Positions 45,975 to 61,540 are shown, numbered from the stretch's first letter. The stretch: DNA of 64,000 nt from Galeruca laticollis (GCA_963921935.1 OY998175.1:265353709-265417708), one strand, 5' to 3'. The notes: a model not told the origin generated them from the letters alone. Made by a program: numbers and translations.

Positions 45975-48539
45975 CCCATTAACGCCGTGCGTGGTTCTAT
46001 AGACACAGCAAAACCCTTACGTTCTATGTCACTTCAATGCCAGTAGATCATTAGCTGGAGGCCGGAGCATTGATGACGTTGTAGTTAGGAACATCTAAAA
46101 ACGCGCGAGAACGTCTCGTTTTGTTTGCCGGTTAGTTTCAAAGTGGTTATTGTCGTGTAAAGTTCGTCTGTTGTGAGTTCAACTGAAAACATGGACATTA
46201 GATTTGAGTAAGTACTTTTTGACTAACACAAATGGGAGTTTTGGTTGATGTATTTTAACTGTGGCTTTTTAGAACAGCTGAACAATATATTTATGCACAT
46301 TTAATAATATTTAGATGAATTGTATAGATGCAGTGCCTAGTTAAATCTTAGTGTAGCCATGTTGCCACGCTAGGCGTTCCTAGTTACTGTATTATACGTT
46401 GATTTAGAATCGTTGTTTCAGAAGGGGGTTTTCTTTATCAGAGGCTCTTGATATGATCGACAGTGAAGATATTGATGGAGACATATTTATTGAACCACCA
46501 GATGTAAATGTAGATACGGATGAAGACAGCGGACGAAGACGAAGGCGGGTAAGAAATACCTATTGGTTTCACAAATTGGTTATATTATCACATGTCTATT
46601 TTATAGGCTAGTTGATAATCTTACAACCCGTCAACTACTTGCCAATGCAGAAATGAGATTGCCCAACAACGATCGATTAGGAACAAATTATGAGGAAATT
46701 GACCCTGCAGCAATAAATTTAGATGATCAACTTGTTTCTATGTTACCTGATAAAGTTAGAGCATGGATTGTCGAGACAAAAATAAATGATAATCCAGAAG
46801 TGAGATGGGAAAAAGGAGCTGATTTTGATATTGAAAAAGCTGCCTCGTTTCCCAATGCTGATTTTAGTGAATATAAAAGTCTCTCCATGGTGAATATTTT
46901 TGAAAAATTTGTAGACGATGCAATGATTGATCTTTTAGTAGAAGAAAGTCGTCGATATGCTCTTTTTCTGAATTGCCCGAATCCAAAAATAACATCAAGC
47001 GAGATACGGTGTTTTCTTGGCATATTACTAATAAGTGGTTATAACCACGTGCCATCTAAGCGGCACTATTGGGACGGGGGTAACGATATGAGGAATACTG
47101 CCATTTATGAATCTATGAGAAGAGATAGATTTCTGCAGATATACCGATTTCTCCACTGCACTGATAATACAAAAGTCGATAGCAATGATAAAGCTTGGAA
47201 AGTGCGTCCAATTATGGACCAGATGAAAAAACGCTGTATTGAAAATTTTGTGCCAGAGCAACACTTGTCTTATGATGAAAGCATGATTTGTTATTAAGGT
47301 AGGCACGGATGTAAACAATTTATCCGGGGCAAACCGATTCGATTCGGATTTGAAATGTGGTGCCTCAATACCAGTAGTGGATACCTAGTCAATTTCGAGC
47401 TATATCAAGGCAAAGGCCCTAAGTCAAATACGTCCTACGAGAAAATTTTTGGCAAAGCAGCTAGTCCGCTTTTAGTTTTATTCAGTCAGATATCAGAGGA
47501 AAAACAAAAGTTTAAATATAAGTTTTACATGGATAATCTATTCTCTGGACCTGCTCTTTTTTCGTTTTTGACATTTTAGGGATATTCTGCTATAGGTACT
47601 ATTCGCGATAATCGGTTACCTAAAGGTTGTCCCTTAACATCAAAAGTATTATTCAAGAAAAAGTATCGTGGATATTTTGAAACTGCTTTGGAAAAAAATA
47701 AGGGTCAGTTATTTGTTCGCTGGATGGATAATTCCGTAGTTACCATTATCTCTTCATCATGCGGTACTCAAGAAATAAGTCAGGCCAAAAGATATTCGCA
47801 GCAACAAAAGAAAAACATTATGGTTCCTAGACCCAAACTTATTGCTCCATATAACAAACATATGGGCGGTACAGATCAAATGGACCAAAATGTAAATTGC
47901 TATAGGATCGGAATCCGAGGCAAGAAATGGTACTGGCCCATACTGACCTGGATTTTCGACGTAGCGATTTAAAACAGCTGGATCTTGTATAATAAATCTC
48001 ACGAAAAGAAAATTTCTGGATTAGAGTTCAGAAGGGAAGTTGCCAATGTTTAATTACAAAAATATAAAATCCTACCAAAAGGACCAGGAAGACCATCTAC
48101 TGCACATGGTTCTACAACTGACAGCAGAGTATCAGATGAAGTTCGTTTTGACCGGATAGACCATTGGGTTCAATCGGTCGAGAAGAAAAGAAGATGTGCA
48201 TATAAGACTTGCAAATCAACTCCAAGAACAATATGCTCCAAATCCAACGTAGGCCTATGTGTACAATGTTTTCTTTTATATCATACAAAATAATAGTTAA
48301 TTTAGTACAATTGTTTTTTATTTGAATGTTTATTTTGTTTCAAGTATTTTTTTTTTCATTTTCACCGAAGTGACTACGTAAATGCCTAGCGTGGTTATAT
48401 GGGCACGGCAAAAATGTCGACAACTGTAAATATTAAAGAAAAAAGTTATATAAATAAAAGTCTGTAAATAACATTAGCATACTAGTTCTGAAAGAAAAAA
48501 ACAACATTTACAAGAAAAATTAATTCAGGCGCTGATGGG
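45975..48539 (+). mobile_element. piggyBac transposon with intact TTAA ends and inverted termini
   Basis: TTAA at 45971-45974 and 48540-48543 flank the element. The ends are CCCATTAACGCCGTG and, inverted, CCCATCAGCGCCTG, an imperfect TIR of about 12 bp. A subterminal motif (CTAGCGTGGTTATATGGGCACGGCAAAA near 48387) recurs near 45988 in the same orientation, and GCCTAGCGTGGCAAC-like sequence is inverted near 46360. The transposase gene inside has two introns. Confidence 0.9.
46191..48292 (+). pseudogene. piggyBac transposase gene, three exons, disabled by a few lesions
   Basis: Exon 1 is 46191-46207 (MDIRF..), exon 2 is 46422-46548 and exon 3 starts at 46607. The splice sites are GTAAGT/TTTCAG and GTAAGA/TATAG. 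Exon 2 reads RGFSLSEALDMIDSEDIDGD; a frameshift near 46530 then turns the acidic run into SGRRRRR, and exon 3 continues in the expected frame (LVDNLTTRQLLANAEMRLP). Core motifs: HLSYDESMICY (first Asp), FYMDNLFSGP (second Asp) and YNKHMGGTDQMDQNVNCYR (third Asp). The tail has a Cys-rich domain (RCAYKTCKSTPRTICSKSN..GLCVQC). Stops: after MICY (47297), in SFLTF*GYSA (47579), VAI*NSW (47972) and VANV*LQKY (near 48050). The third looks like one C-to-T change. Confidence 0.85.
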
Positions 48540-48599
48540 TTAAATTAATATAATCAACCGTAAAAAATCTTAGAAGTTGATGTTTAGATAAATAATAGC

Positions 48600-49350
48600 A
48601 AATAACTAGAAAACCAAAAAAGCACTAACGGAAGTTATGGAAACACTAAGAAGCACTAACGAATCACTAACGAATGATATTAACTTCAACTAAATCGTGA
48701 ACATTTTGGGGGCTAACTTCACGGAAGAGCTAATACATTAATATCAAATATATCGAAAAAGGAGATAGCACTAACGAAAATTATTAAAGCGCTAAAGAGC
48801 ACTAACGAAGCACTAACGAATAAGACTAAATTTAATAGAATCGTGAATACTTTGGGGGCTGACCTCAAAAAAAGAACATGGAATATCTCGAAAACTAATA
48901 AAGTACTAGCGAAAATTATTGAAGTACTAAAGTGCACTAACCAAGCATTAACGAATGACACTAATTTGGAATTAATTGTAAACACTTTGGGTGCTGACCT
49001 TGAAAATATAAAGTCAATTATCTCGAAAATCAATAAAGCACTAACGAAAATAATTGAAGCACTAAAATAAACTAACGAAGCACTAACGAATGACACCAAT
49101 TTGGAATTAATCCTAAACACTTTGGGGGGTGACCTTAAAAATATAAAGTCAAATATCTCGAAAACCAATAAAGCACTAACGAAAATAATTGAAGCACTAA
49201 AGTCCACTAACGAAGGACTAACTGGAATTAATCTTAAACTTTTTGAGGGATGACGAAAATTATAGAGGCACTAAGAAGCACTAACGATGCACTAACCGAT
49301 GACACTAAATTTAGTTAAATCGTGAAAACTTTGGGGTCTAACTTCACGGA
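48600..49350. repeat. Tandem array, about six units, core period 135 bp
   Basis: The block CGTGAACATTTTGGGGGCTAAC recurs at about 48697, 48841, 48977, 49112, 49222 and 49321 (spacing 144, 136, 135, 110, 99). Each unit also contains GCACTAACGAA and ATATCTCGAAAACCAATAAAGC. The first and last unit ends share CTAACTTCACGGA, unlike the middle ones. Long open frames on both strands (minus 49207-48719; plus 48843-49070) arise because the middle units are a multiple of three; I do not think they code. Confidence 0.85.
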
Positions 49351-51770
49351 CCTTCTCAGTACTCGTCGTTTCATTCACTCAAGAAGAAACGGACACTCAG
49401 CTTCGCATGGACCTTGTTATGCTTCACCAAGTTTGACGTGAAAATGTTTATTGCCAAATTAACACAATTTAAATTCGATTGGATGGAAATCAGGCAAATA
49501 TCAATTTGTGTATTATCCTTTTGAATCAAAAGCTGGACATTAATATTTACCATGATGGATGGGTTTTCAACTTGGAAGCCGTTCTGATATAAGCCACTAC
49601 TTTGATAACTTGTAAAACTGTGCAATATTTGCTTCTGTATCGATGTAGTTCAATAGGAATTATGTTCAACTTGCTACCTGTCTAGCTTCCAAATTGGTTG
49701 AAATATTTTCATTGTTATCGCTGTTCTTGTAGTATTTGGTTTTCTACTTGAGTCTGGGGTTATTTTTGTTCTTAATTTGACTGAAATTCAGTTTATATCT
49801 CTTCTATGTAATATGCATACAGGATACATTGGAATCTTATTCACTATGTGACATAACATTATTGTATTAAAAGGTATAATGACTGAAGTTGCTTTGCAAA
49901 CATTTTTCAAAATTGTATTTGCCATAATTTTCTCATTTCCAGATATGAGTTAAAGTTTGTAAATAGGTTGTGGTTTTATCGTATTTAAAAATTGTCTTCA
50001 ATTTCGGTTGTTATACTGTTTAATAAATTTGTTGATTGTTTTCTGGTAATACTTCATCATTTGTTTATGGTTCACATATTTTGTAGCTCATTTTTCAAGT
50101 ATTTGGTTTTTGTTGTGAATAAGGTGTGGTATGTATAGTACAGTTTCCCATATAGATTTTCTCATTTTCAAAGTTGTGTTCGTATATGGAGCTTCAACTG
50201 TTAATTTTTAATAGTGTTCTCTGAGTCCGTGTCGTTTCAAATGACTGAATTTGCCATGAGTTTCTTAGTATGTGAGTGGTTATACAAACTTTTGTAATCA
50301 TGGAATATCATGTATTATTTCAAGTAAAATCAATACTGTAATGTAATTGGAATGATGGTTTTAGTAAGAAAAACGTGTAGAATTAATAATCTGTGTTACA
50401 GGCATTGTAATCAGAGTTGTCTCGTAATCTCCGGAGTATCTCAACATCACGATTAGCACATTAGATATTATAGTCTCATTGTACATGCTTGTGATTAGGA
50501 TCAGTTACTAAGAGGATGGTTTCGTGAGATTTGGAAATGAAACTAATAATGTCAACTCCATTATCCAGTAGTATCGTAATATGCTAAATTGAAGACATTT
50601 TCTGTTACATAGATAGTTCTAAAGTGTACAAGTTTGTTTGGATAACTATGATAATTTCGCTTTTTACCATTAGATATCTTCAAATTTGTTGCTTCAACAA
50701 TAAACTTTATGTACTTTTATCATTATGTATCTGTCTGTAGATTAAAATACATACTGATTCATTAACGAACGGCACTCCGGTTGGGAGCACACTAAATTAT
50801 GTGAAAATAATAGTTTCGAAAAATTAAACTCCTGATATAATAAATCAAATTAACTACAGAAGGTCAGTAAAAAGGTAGCGGGAACCAAAAAATGAAAACT
50901 GAGTGGATGAAACTACGAGTACTGACTGTTTAGTTTATTAAAAACTCAACTAAACCCTTTCAGACACTAGGTCATTATCAAAGCGGTCCTATAAAAATTA
51001 GAATAGTTGACTAATTGAAAAAAAAATTTCAAAATGAAACTTACGTCAAAAAGTTCACAACAGGTGTTTAAAAATGGTAGACTTTGCACTTGTGCATAAT
51101 TAGTTAAAATTGTTAGAAGTTACAATACTTGTAATTAATTGAAACAAATAAGTTAGAATTAACCCTATAATAAGGGTGTACAATTATATTTTACAAGTTA
51201 TAAATTTTCAATTGAAAATGATCAACTGAATAATATTCGGTCTAAACTGATGACAAGTTTGACGTTAATAGATGGTGGCTAATATGCCGGTATACAAGAC
51301 TACAATTATTGGCTAATATCACAAAGTGAGTTCAAGGTGAACATTGAATAAAGTTACGATTAAAAAAGGCAGTCAATGAAATTATTACAAATAATAAATT
51401 GAAATTCAAAAGAAAATTTTTAGAATTAATTTACAGTTGTAAGTGAAATTAAAACATTAACTAAATTCAAAAAATCATCTAACGTAGATGAATAAAAAAC
51501 ACCCCTATCGGCTTGTCTAAAGAGAACTAAGATAAGGGTTGGATCCATTTCCCAGCCTGTTAGGAACCAAGCTAAATAAAAGTATATACTTAAGTGATAA
51601 AATAAAACAAACAATTGGTCTTATATTCATCCATGGAGGAGTTTAACCAATATAGTGACTAGTAGTGGAAAGACATGCAATAGTGATAAATCCAGCAATT
51701 GATGGGTTGCCATATGACTTAAATGCAAGAGGGAAAAGGAGTGGATCATAATTATCGACATACTATGAAA
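49351..51770. other. Spacer without recognised gene, 2.4 kb
   Basis: AT-rich with short ORFs only. No domain, RNA gene or terminal inverted repeat found. Confidence 0.45.
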
Positions 51771-51772
51771 AT

Positions 51773-51777
<5 letters not shown>

Positions 51778-51821
<44 letters not shown>
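51778..51821. repeat. (TA)n microsatellite
   Basis: About 22 TA units at the left edge of the repeat beginning AGGGTGAATC. Confidence 0.9.
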
Positions 51822-51825
<4 letters not shown>

Positions 51826-52319
51826 GAATCATCACGACCAACGGGATGGAGGTTTATATCGAAACAGTAGAAGTTTTAGAATGTTTGTCACTTTAGTAGT
51901 TTGTACGTTCATATAGGCTACATTTTAAAATTATTTTGAAATATGCAGGATGTTTCAGGGATGTGTGGCGTAGCAAAGTTATATATTTTTATGGGACACC
52001 CTATATTTTATTGCATTTTCTGATTGCTCATGAAAAATAAAATACTCCTTCATGATGGTTCCCTATACCTAAATACAGAGGGTTCCGAGTTATGCTGACT
52101 TTTTTTAAAATGTGAACATTTCGAAAAAAATTGATAACTCATTGATATAACAAATGCTAGCAAATCTTCCCTTACATCTAAATAGTTGAACATTCGTTGA
52201 ATGTATTCCATGATTGAGTACTAAACATCTCTTTACAGGGTGTTCAGAATTTTCAGTTACATTATTACATCATTCAATGTGTAATATCGGGCTTATTTCA
52301 AATGGAACACCCTGTATTC
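51822..52319. mobile_element. Candidate short non-autonomous element ending in ACACCCTGTA
   Basis: The left end TATAGGGTGAATCATC and the right end TGGAACACCCTGTATT carry inverted AGGGTG termini. GGGACACCCTATATTTT near 51994 and ACAGGGTGTTCAGAATT near 52237 are internal copies. The motif also occurs at 45352, 59255 and 61160. The pairing is short, so this is tentative. Confidence 0.35.
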
Positions 52320-52808
52320 TAATAATTCATCTTGTTAAAAAAATGTCCTCTTTCGAATGGTATAAGGGTGTCCTAAACTTAGGTATTATACTTTTCGTGT
52401 AATTTACAATTTTCTTAAATTGTATGGTAAATCGATTTTAAAACATCTGCAATTCTTTCTAAATTTTAAACCAATGATCTTGGCATAGTTGTTCTTAAAA
52501 AAATAGTGGAGATGCTAATAAATATTCACACTTGTAGTTACTGAGGTACACTAGCTATTTTTTTACCGATAAGTATTTGAGTGCATAATAAAAAATAAAA
52601 ACACATTTTTAATAAAGCAAATACATAAATACTACAAAACGAACAACAAATTATTAAAAGCAAAAAATGAAAAATTACTATAATAGATGCTCAAAATGCT
52701 TGCCATCTTGTGCAATGCAACACACGATTCTAGCTTCCTACAATTTACTTACATTATTCAACATATCGGGTGTTATAGACGCGAAAGCGTTCGAAATTCT
52801 TAATTAGA
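52320..52808. other. Spacer up to the satellite array
   Basis: AT-rich sequence, nothing recognised. Confidence 0.45.
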
Positions 52809-55346
<2,538 letters not shown>

Positions 55347-55358
55347 TAGATACATATT

Positions 55359-55948
55359 ATATGGGAGGAATTTTCTTGAATGAAGGTCCTTACTTTTTAA
55401 TAATTTGTTTATGGCTGTCCAAAAGACGCGTTTCGACTTGTTAAGTCATCTTCTGTTTCGGCTAGAATGTTACATATGATTTATACATATTAATACATCA
55501 GTTTTAAAAAGACGTTACAAATTTTTGTATATAAAATAATAAAACAACTACTATAATGTACACCTGTTAAATCAAGCAAACGCGCCCAGACTAACACCAC
55601 ATCGTATTAGTGAAACAAAGAAGAAGAACACCTTCAAACTAAATAAAACATTTCAAAAGTTTACTGACAACAGCTACAAAATGTACACAGCATTGTAGTT
55701 TTAATTTTTAACCTTCCATGTTTTTATGTTTTTGACACTGTTATTAAGTTATTAAGGTAATTGTTTTATTATTTTATATACAAAAATTTGTAACGTCTTT
55801 TTTTAACTTATGTATTATGTATAAATCTTAATGTAACATTCTAGCCGAAACAGAAGATGACTTAACAAGTCGAAACGCGTCGTTTGGCAAGCAATAAACA
55901 AATTATTAAAAAGTAAGGACCTTCATTCAAGAAAATTCCTCCCATATA
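55359..55948. mobile_element. Foldback element, 590 bp, arms of about 195 bp
   Basis: Left end ATATGGGAGGAATTTTCTTG and right end CAAGAAAATTCCTCCCATAT are perfect inverses. The pairing continues through GAAGGTCCTTACTTTTTAATAATTTG, CGACTTGTTAAGTCATCTTC, GGCTAGAATGTTACAT and AAAAAGACGTTACAAATTTTTG. The core, about 55556-55760, is unpaired and non-coding. The motif GATGACTTAACAAGTCGAAACGCG resembles repeat ends I associate with Penelope-like elements. Confidence 0.85.
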
Positions 55949-55981
55949 AAATATTTAAATGGTCAAGAATACATTGCGTCT

Positions 55982-55984
<3 letters not shown>

Positions 55985-56021
<37 letters not shown>
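55985..56021. repeat. (TA)n microsatellite
   Basis: About 18 TA units. Confidence 0.9.
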
Positions 56022-56240
56022 TGTTGCAGGCTAATGTGGACTCCGTTATACCTATAGTCCAATTTGGGCTCCTAGCGTATACTTCATGTATACCACTATA
56101 TAAGTTGACGTCTTAGTGGGATCCGTTATATGTAGCGGTTACAGTAGGCTCCGTTGGTGTATATTACCATACTTCAAAAGCAAGGTAGGCTCCGTATATG
56201 ATGCATTTCATGTAATATGGACCCCTTGCGGCGTTGCCAC
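56022..56240. repeat. Cluster of GGCTCCGTTATA-like motifs
   Basis: GGACTCCGTTATACC, GGGATCCGTTATATG, GGCTCCGTTGGTGTATA and GGCTCCGTATATG occur on the plus strand within about 160 bp, with GTATACTTCATGTATAC, a near palindrome, between them. Function unknown. Confidence 0.4.
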
Positions 56241-56249
56241 ATATACTAT

Positions 56250-57948
56250 CGGCCAGTTAATACATACAATCAAAAGAATAATTGCCAGTTCGGTATTGAC
56301 ATTGTATAAAACGATTGCAATCGGCGTTCTTCGTAAGAAATTTTTATCTGAGACTGAAATTGTTAATTTGAAACAACAACTATGAGAAATAAAAATTATA
56401 AATTACAAACAGTTGACTTATATTAAACTGAGATTGTTTATAACATGAAAGAACGAATACGTAATAATACCTATAAATTAGCATATTTGCATATCATATG
56501 AAAACCTGTTGACAAAAATAAGCTCAATAGTCGAGCTTATATTATATATTTTTATGGAAATATACATTTACATTTTTGACTGATGCATTTACAAGAATAT
56601 GCTACCTTCTCCCTACCATTTTATGCACACCTAATTTATTTTGTATTAATAGTTGTTCCGAATAAGGACCCTACAATTTTTATGGAAAGTGGCGACTGGT
56701 ATCTTTCTTTGAAAACTTGATATGCATTTGTACTCGATCCATTTACTTAAATTGCTGATGGCTCAGCTCAATTCTGGTTAATGTCTGTAAGTTTTTGTTA
56801 CTAGTTTTGGTACTCAATGAAAGTGTTGAATTCTTAAGATTTTCCTATGATCAGTTTTTGAAATATACATTTTTAAAGTCATGAACAATTAAGATTCTGT
56901 TATGATAATTCCCAGTGTAATACAATATAGAAAATATATTTTAGATGCAGTTTTTGTAGATCGTACAATAATATAAAAATATGCTTATTTATACAGAGTG
57001 TTCTTGAATATATCGACTAGGTAAGTAATTAATGAGTATTTTTAAATTAACATGCTCAACACAACAGAGGATTTTTTTCTGAAGTGATATTCAGTGGTTC
57101 AAATCCATTATTTAATCAATTAAACGCTTTTTCAAATTGTTTTCGTTGTACGAGTGATCAACAGTGAAATAAATAAGTTCTCAATAGCTCCTGTGTCAAA
57201 AACTAAAACATTTAAGAGTTGGGTGCTAAAATCGTAAATGAAAAACCCGGCAAAATTGCTTTACACATAGGTAGGCTATTGAATATCACTTATATAGTAT
57301 AAAAAAATTAAAAAGCTACCATACGTGTTTAGTATGTTATTTTAAAAATATCCCTCAAATATATGCCTCTTTTTATTTATATATACAATTGTATAATATA
57401 AAAAAATTAAGTATATTATCTATTTTGTATTACATGGTAATTTTTGACGCAAACAAAATCCTGATTGGCACTAACTTTAAAACCGTATATCTATCTCTAA
57501 CAAGTACCAAAACTAACAGTAATAACACAAAAATGCAGAAATATACCGACGACATTTCTAAATATAGGTTCATTTATAATAAAATTGCAATTTCGGAATA
57601 TTTACCGTCCTTTATTTTTTGTCTCACACTGTATGAAATAGTATTGCAGAAAATAGCAAAAAATAAGAACTCCTAAGAATTTCATTTCAAATATTTTTTC
57701 ACTAACCTTATAACTATCTATATTTTTGGGTCGAAAATCAGTCTAAAACTAATGCCGAATGAGTAAGGATTAACAGCCCTGCAAAATATTAATAATAAAA
57801 AGTCTTACCAAAACGAAATAGTACTTTCGATAAACCGCTACATTCCAACTTTAACGGCTTGTATCGTACAAATTGTTAGGTCTATTTTAGCAATGAGAGA
57901 ATTACATCACCTGTCAGTGTGTTTAGTACTCCGCTCAGTCTTAGAGGA
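56250..57948. other. Spacer without recognised gene
   Basis: AT-rich. The open frame 57389-57676 has no family signature and a composition typical of AT-rich chance ORFs. Confidence 0.45.
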
Positions 57949-58467
57949 TCATTTAGGCATAACCGTTTCACCTTCGCTTTGTGATCTTAAAGGTTTTTTG
58001 GGATCAGGATTCGAAGGACATTTTTTTACGTGCCGCCTAAAAGACTTATTGGCATAATATCCTTTGCAAAATTTACAAGAAATACTACGGTTCACATTGC
58101 TTTTCTTGTTCTCGCTAATCGGAATTATATCATTACAAAATTTCAATGGCGTCGAATTTGATCCAAAGCGTGTTTTCGTTCGTAGTTTTAAGCCCTTGTG
58201 TAAAGATAAAAAACTTTGAACATCAAATTCATCGCAATGATGACGCATCAAATGCCTTCCAAAATTCTGAACATCTTGTATACAATATGGGGAATCATGT
58301 GGTCGTCGCTTTTTCTTAGATATTCTTGGCAATTCTTGAACATCAGAACCAAGAGGTTTGGATTTTTCTGTTGATTTATCCAGTGCTGTATGTTTTACTT
58401 GTTTAAGTGATGAATTATATTCGGATATTAAAGAGCATACTGTATCAAGTTCAAATGAAAACGACAT
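57949..58467 (-). pseudogene. Zinc-finger ORF resembling N-terminal regions of insect Crypton-type proteins
   Basis: A 172-residue minus-strand frame from the ATG at 58467. Residues about 60-85 hold a decayed first finger (PYCIQDVQNFGRHLMRHHCDE) in which the second Cys of the expected C-x2-C pair is missing. After FLSLHKGLKLR comes an intact C2HC-type finger, CKFCKGYYANKSFRRHVKKC. It ends with a short basic/acidic tail. Paired fingers of this pattern occur in many uncharacterised insect proteins that continue into a tyrosine-recombinase domain; no such domain follows here. The frame is open and may be a last fragment of such an element or a small gene. The lost Cys favours decay. Confidence 0.5.
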
Positions 58468-61400
58468 CTGTTCTAGATCATTATTTTTTTAAAACGTAGA
58501 ATCTCCCAGTGTTAAATCACGTGTTACGATTTCATTTTTGGAATTGTAGTGGAAATCCAAGGAAGAGTTTTGTAAAACGGCATAGCTTGTCAACGGCACT
58601 TTATTTTGTGGGATCGTGATACGCTCTGATGAGTCAAAAATATTGTTTTATCTGTTTGAATTATTGGAAAAAAACTTTCCTCGGATGGTAAATATTCAAA
58701 ACCAGATGTTTCCGTGATACTGAGACATTGTCCAGTGCTAACAAACAATGTCTTTTATGAAATTAGACAATTTAAATCATTTATGAAAATAATACAGTAT
58801 CAAACTTTTGTCAAAACTACCAATTTTATGTTTTATGTCAAATGAGTTTCCATTTTTAAATTTTATGAATTTTAAGGATTGTTTCAATATTCACACTTCT
58901 TGTCAGTACACGAGATTAATTACTTATAATTAATCTGCACAACTTTAGGCGGTGTGCAAATTTAAATGATGCCTGCTGTATTCTGTAAACAGATAACCCA
59001 TGACTCTACATTTCAAAATTAAAAAAGTATATTTAAAGTACCCGCTAGAGGATGTAGTCGCATACGGAATAAAAAGTATTCAAAAACTAAAACCCGACTA
59101 ATGAAAAAAGTATGAAACAAGAAAATATTCTCATCTATAATAGTTATGAACAAACTGTTCAATATTTATCTGCTATTAAGTAAACAGCTTACCCCTAATA
59201 TATTATGATTTATTTGATACATACTCATAGTTATGTTGCAGTCCACTTCGTTATTCCAAATGAAACACCCAGTATATTTTTAACTTTCTAAATTGCTGAT
59301 ATAATTATCAACAACTTATTATGACAAACTAATATACTTTAGTCTCATGGCGAGATGATCATTATTTTATTACGGACATTTCTGTTTGACTGTTATTTAT
59401 AAACTATAAATTTGATGATAAATTATAATTACTGAATTTCCACCACCTACATCGGTCACTATAAGGTAACTCAATAATATCCCAGAAAAACGTGTTCCAT
59501 TTTTTATACAGGGTGAAGAATAATTAACGTAAATTTTGGATAATGAATAATAGTAATAACTGTGTGTTTTTAAATGGCAAACATATTTTTTGTCGCCTCA
59601 ATTCTATATTAGATTTCAACCATATATTCTTAACATTTCCCTATGCCTGAATGTAATGGTTTTCGAGATTTTTTTGTCTTCATTATTTATTAAAAAATAA
59701 TTATTATTTGTATATTAATAGTCATTTTTCAACGCCCTATCTTCGAAGTACCTTTTATTGTACCGCTTTGTTGCGCTTAAGACGGATGTTTATGGTTATT
59801 CTGTACAATGATATTTCACAGTTCAATTTTCTTCACAAAGTGTTTCAGACCAGAAAAAATTAATATCTCGCAAGCTTATTAATTGTTTTCACTAAAATAA
59901 TTTCATTTGAGATATGAAATAGTGTACATACTCGTATACTTAATTTCCTCCACATTAAATTATTTTGACGACAAAGAAAAACAACACAGAAAAAGAAGAT
60001 TTAAGCATGTGTTTGAATAATTGTAGACTTTTTAGTATCTACAATTATTCCACTGGATAGTTTTTCGTACGACTTTACCTTTCAATGTAAATAGCAGGAA
60101 TACCATTTTTCATTCCTTTCCAACCGCATACATCAACCCTTGAACCACCATATTTTTCAGGGTTATCATAAACCTTTTTATCATTCTCACTTATAAAAGT
60201 TCAGGTGTAACAGTTTTTCATTATTTTTACTAAATTAGTTATTCCGATCGTTCTAGGTCATTGAAGCTACATAAACTAGATACAAGTAAACACAGAACTT
60301 CTCACATCTACGTAAAAACTTTCTGATTTAACATAATTTAGTAGAATTTTGACGTTATCGTAAAAATGGTGTTTTTCACTTGTACAACAGTCATATTTAT
60401 ACAGAGTGGTTCATTAACAATTGTCCATATAGTAACTGGAGAAACCTTAGCACAAAATATGAAGATTCGAGAACACTTCAGTAAAATATTCCTTCTTACT
60501 GAGATCTAGGGTGTTATATCATAATTATTTGAAACGATTGTAGTCCATTGTTTTTACACCTTCCACTTTTTATATATTAGGTTACTTCAATTAGTGGTAA
60601 AATATAATTTTCCTCTATCACTAGAGGCATGCGGTAGGGATAAATACTTATTTTCCCCCTACAATCTACGCCACTATCGTAAAAATGATTTCAGCATGTT
60701 TTCTCGATACTCCGGTACTTTCGACGTGAATATTAACCTCCTGTCTCTATGCGATACAGTACGAAGTTATTCGAGATTAAATGGAATGTTTATAATACCT
60801 AATTTTATTTTATCTCTTATTTCGCACTAGTCAACACTATTTTGCTAATTTGGTTATGAAATTTATAAGTTTTAGTTGATTCCATCTCAAATGATCTTTT
60901 CATATTGATGTTTATCAAATTTTCACTCTAAGAAGATATACATTAAAAACTATTATTTTTATTCTATCCCACTGGACGCCTATGGTTATAGCGGGAATAT
61001 GTTACCACTAAATGCATATGTGAATGGTTTGCCAAGTACGCACAAAAATATTGGAAGGTGTCAAAACAACGGGATTAAATCGTTTCATAATATTTATAAT
61101 AAAACTTTCTGGGTATCGGTAAGGAGGTATAGGTACCTCCAGTTACCATATGAACAATTCTAAATGGAACACCCCATAAAAAGCATATACAGATGCAACA
61201 TAATTTGTTAAAAGTATCTCGTGCTCGTAAGAAAAATTGAAATTCTGTTTCACTTTATCACTATTGAAATTAAAGACCTTGTTAAACCTTTTGAAATGAA
61301 ATGATGAAATTGTTGGATATCTCCGTAAAGAGATTTGAAACTATCCGATTTGTTAATCATTTGGTAAAACATTCAACCAATTTTGTTAAATTCTATTGAA

Positions 61401-61540
61401 ATAAACGGGTTATAATCATTCATTTATTTTGTCCTTCCGTACACCAATTATTTGAGGATTTTTTATTCAAAATAATTTAGAATTGATTGATGATAGCAAA
61501 AGAGGTATTGTTGATATTCCATAATACATAATACTTTAAT
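58468..61540. other. Spacer with interspersed-repeat scraps
   Basis: No gene recognised. ACAGGGTG-like and AAATGGAACACCCC-like motifs at about 59255, 59507, 60405 and 61160 suggest decayed non-autonomous DNA elements, but no matched ends were found. The plus-strand frame 60594-60830 has no recognised domain. Confidence 0.4.

Noticed and set aside
48719..49207. 162-aa minus-strand ORF with a 45-residue hydrophobic repeat
   Set aside because: It follows the 135-bp tandem array exactly, and part of the opposite strand is also open. This is expected when the period is a multiple of three.
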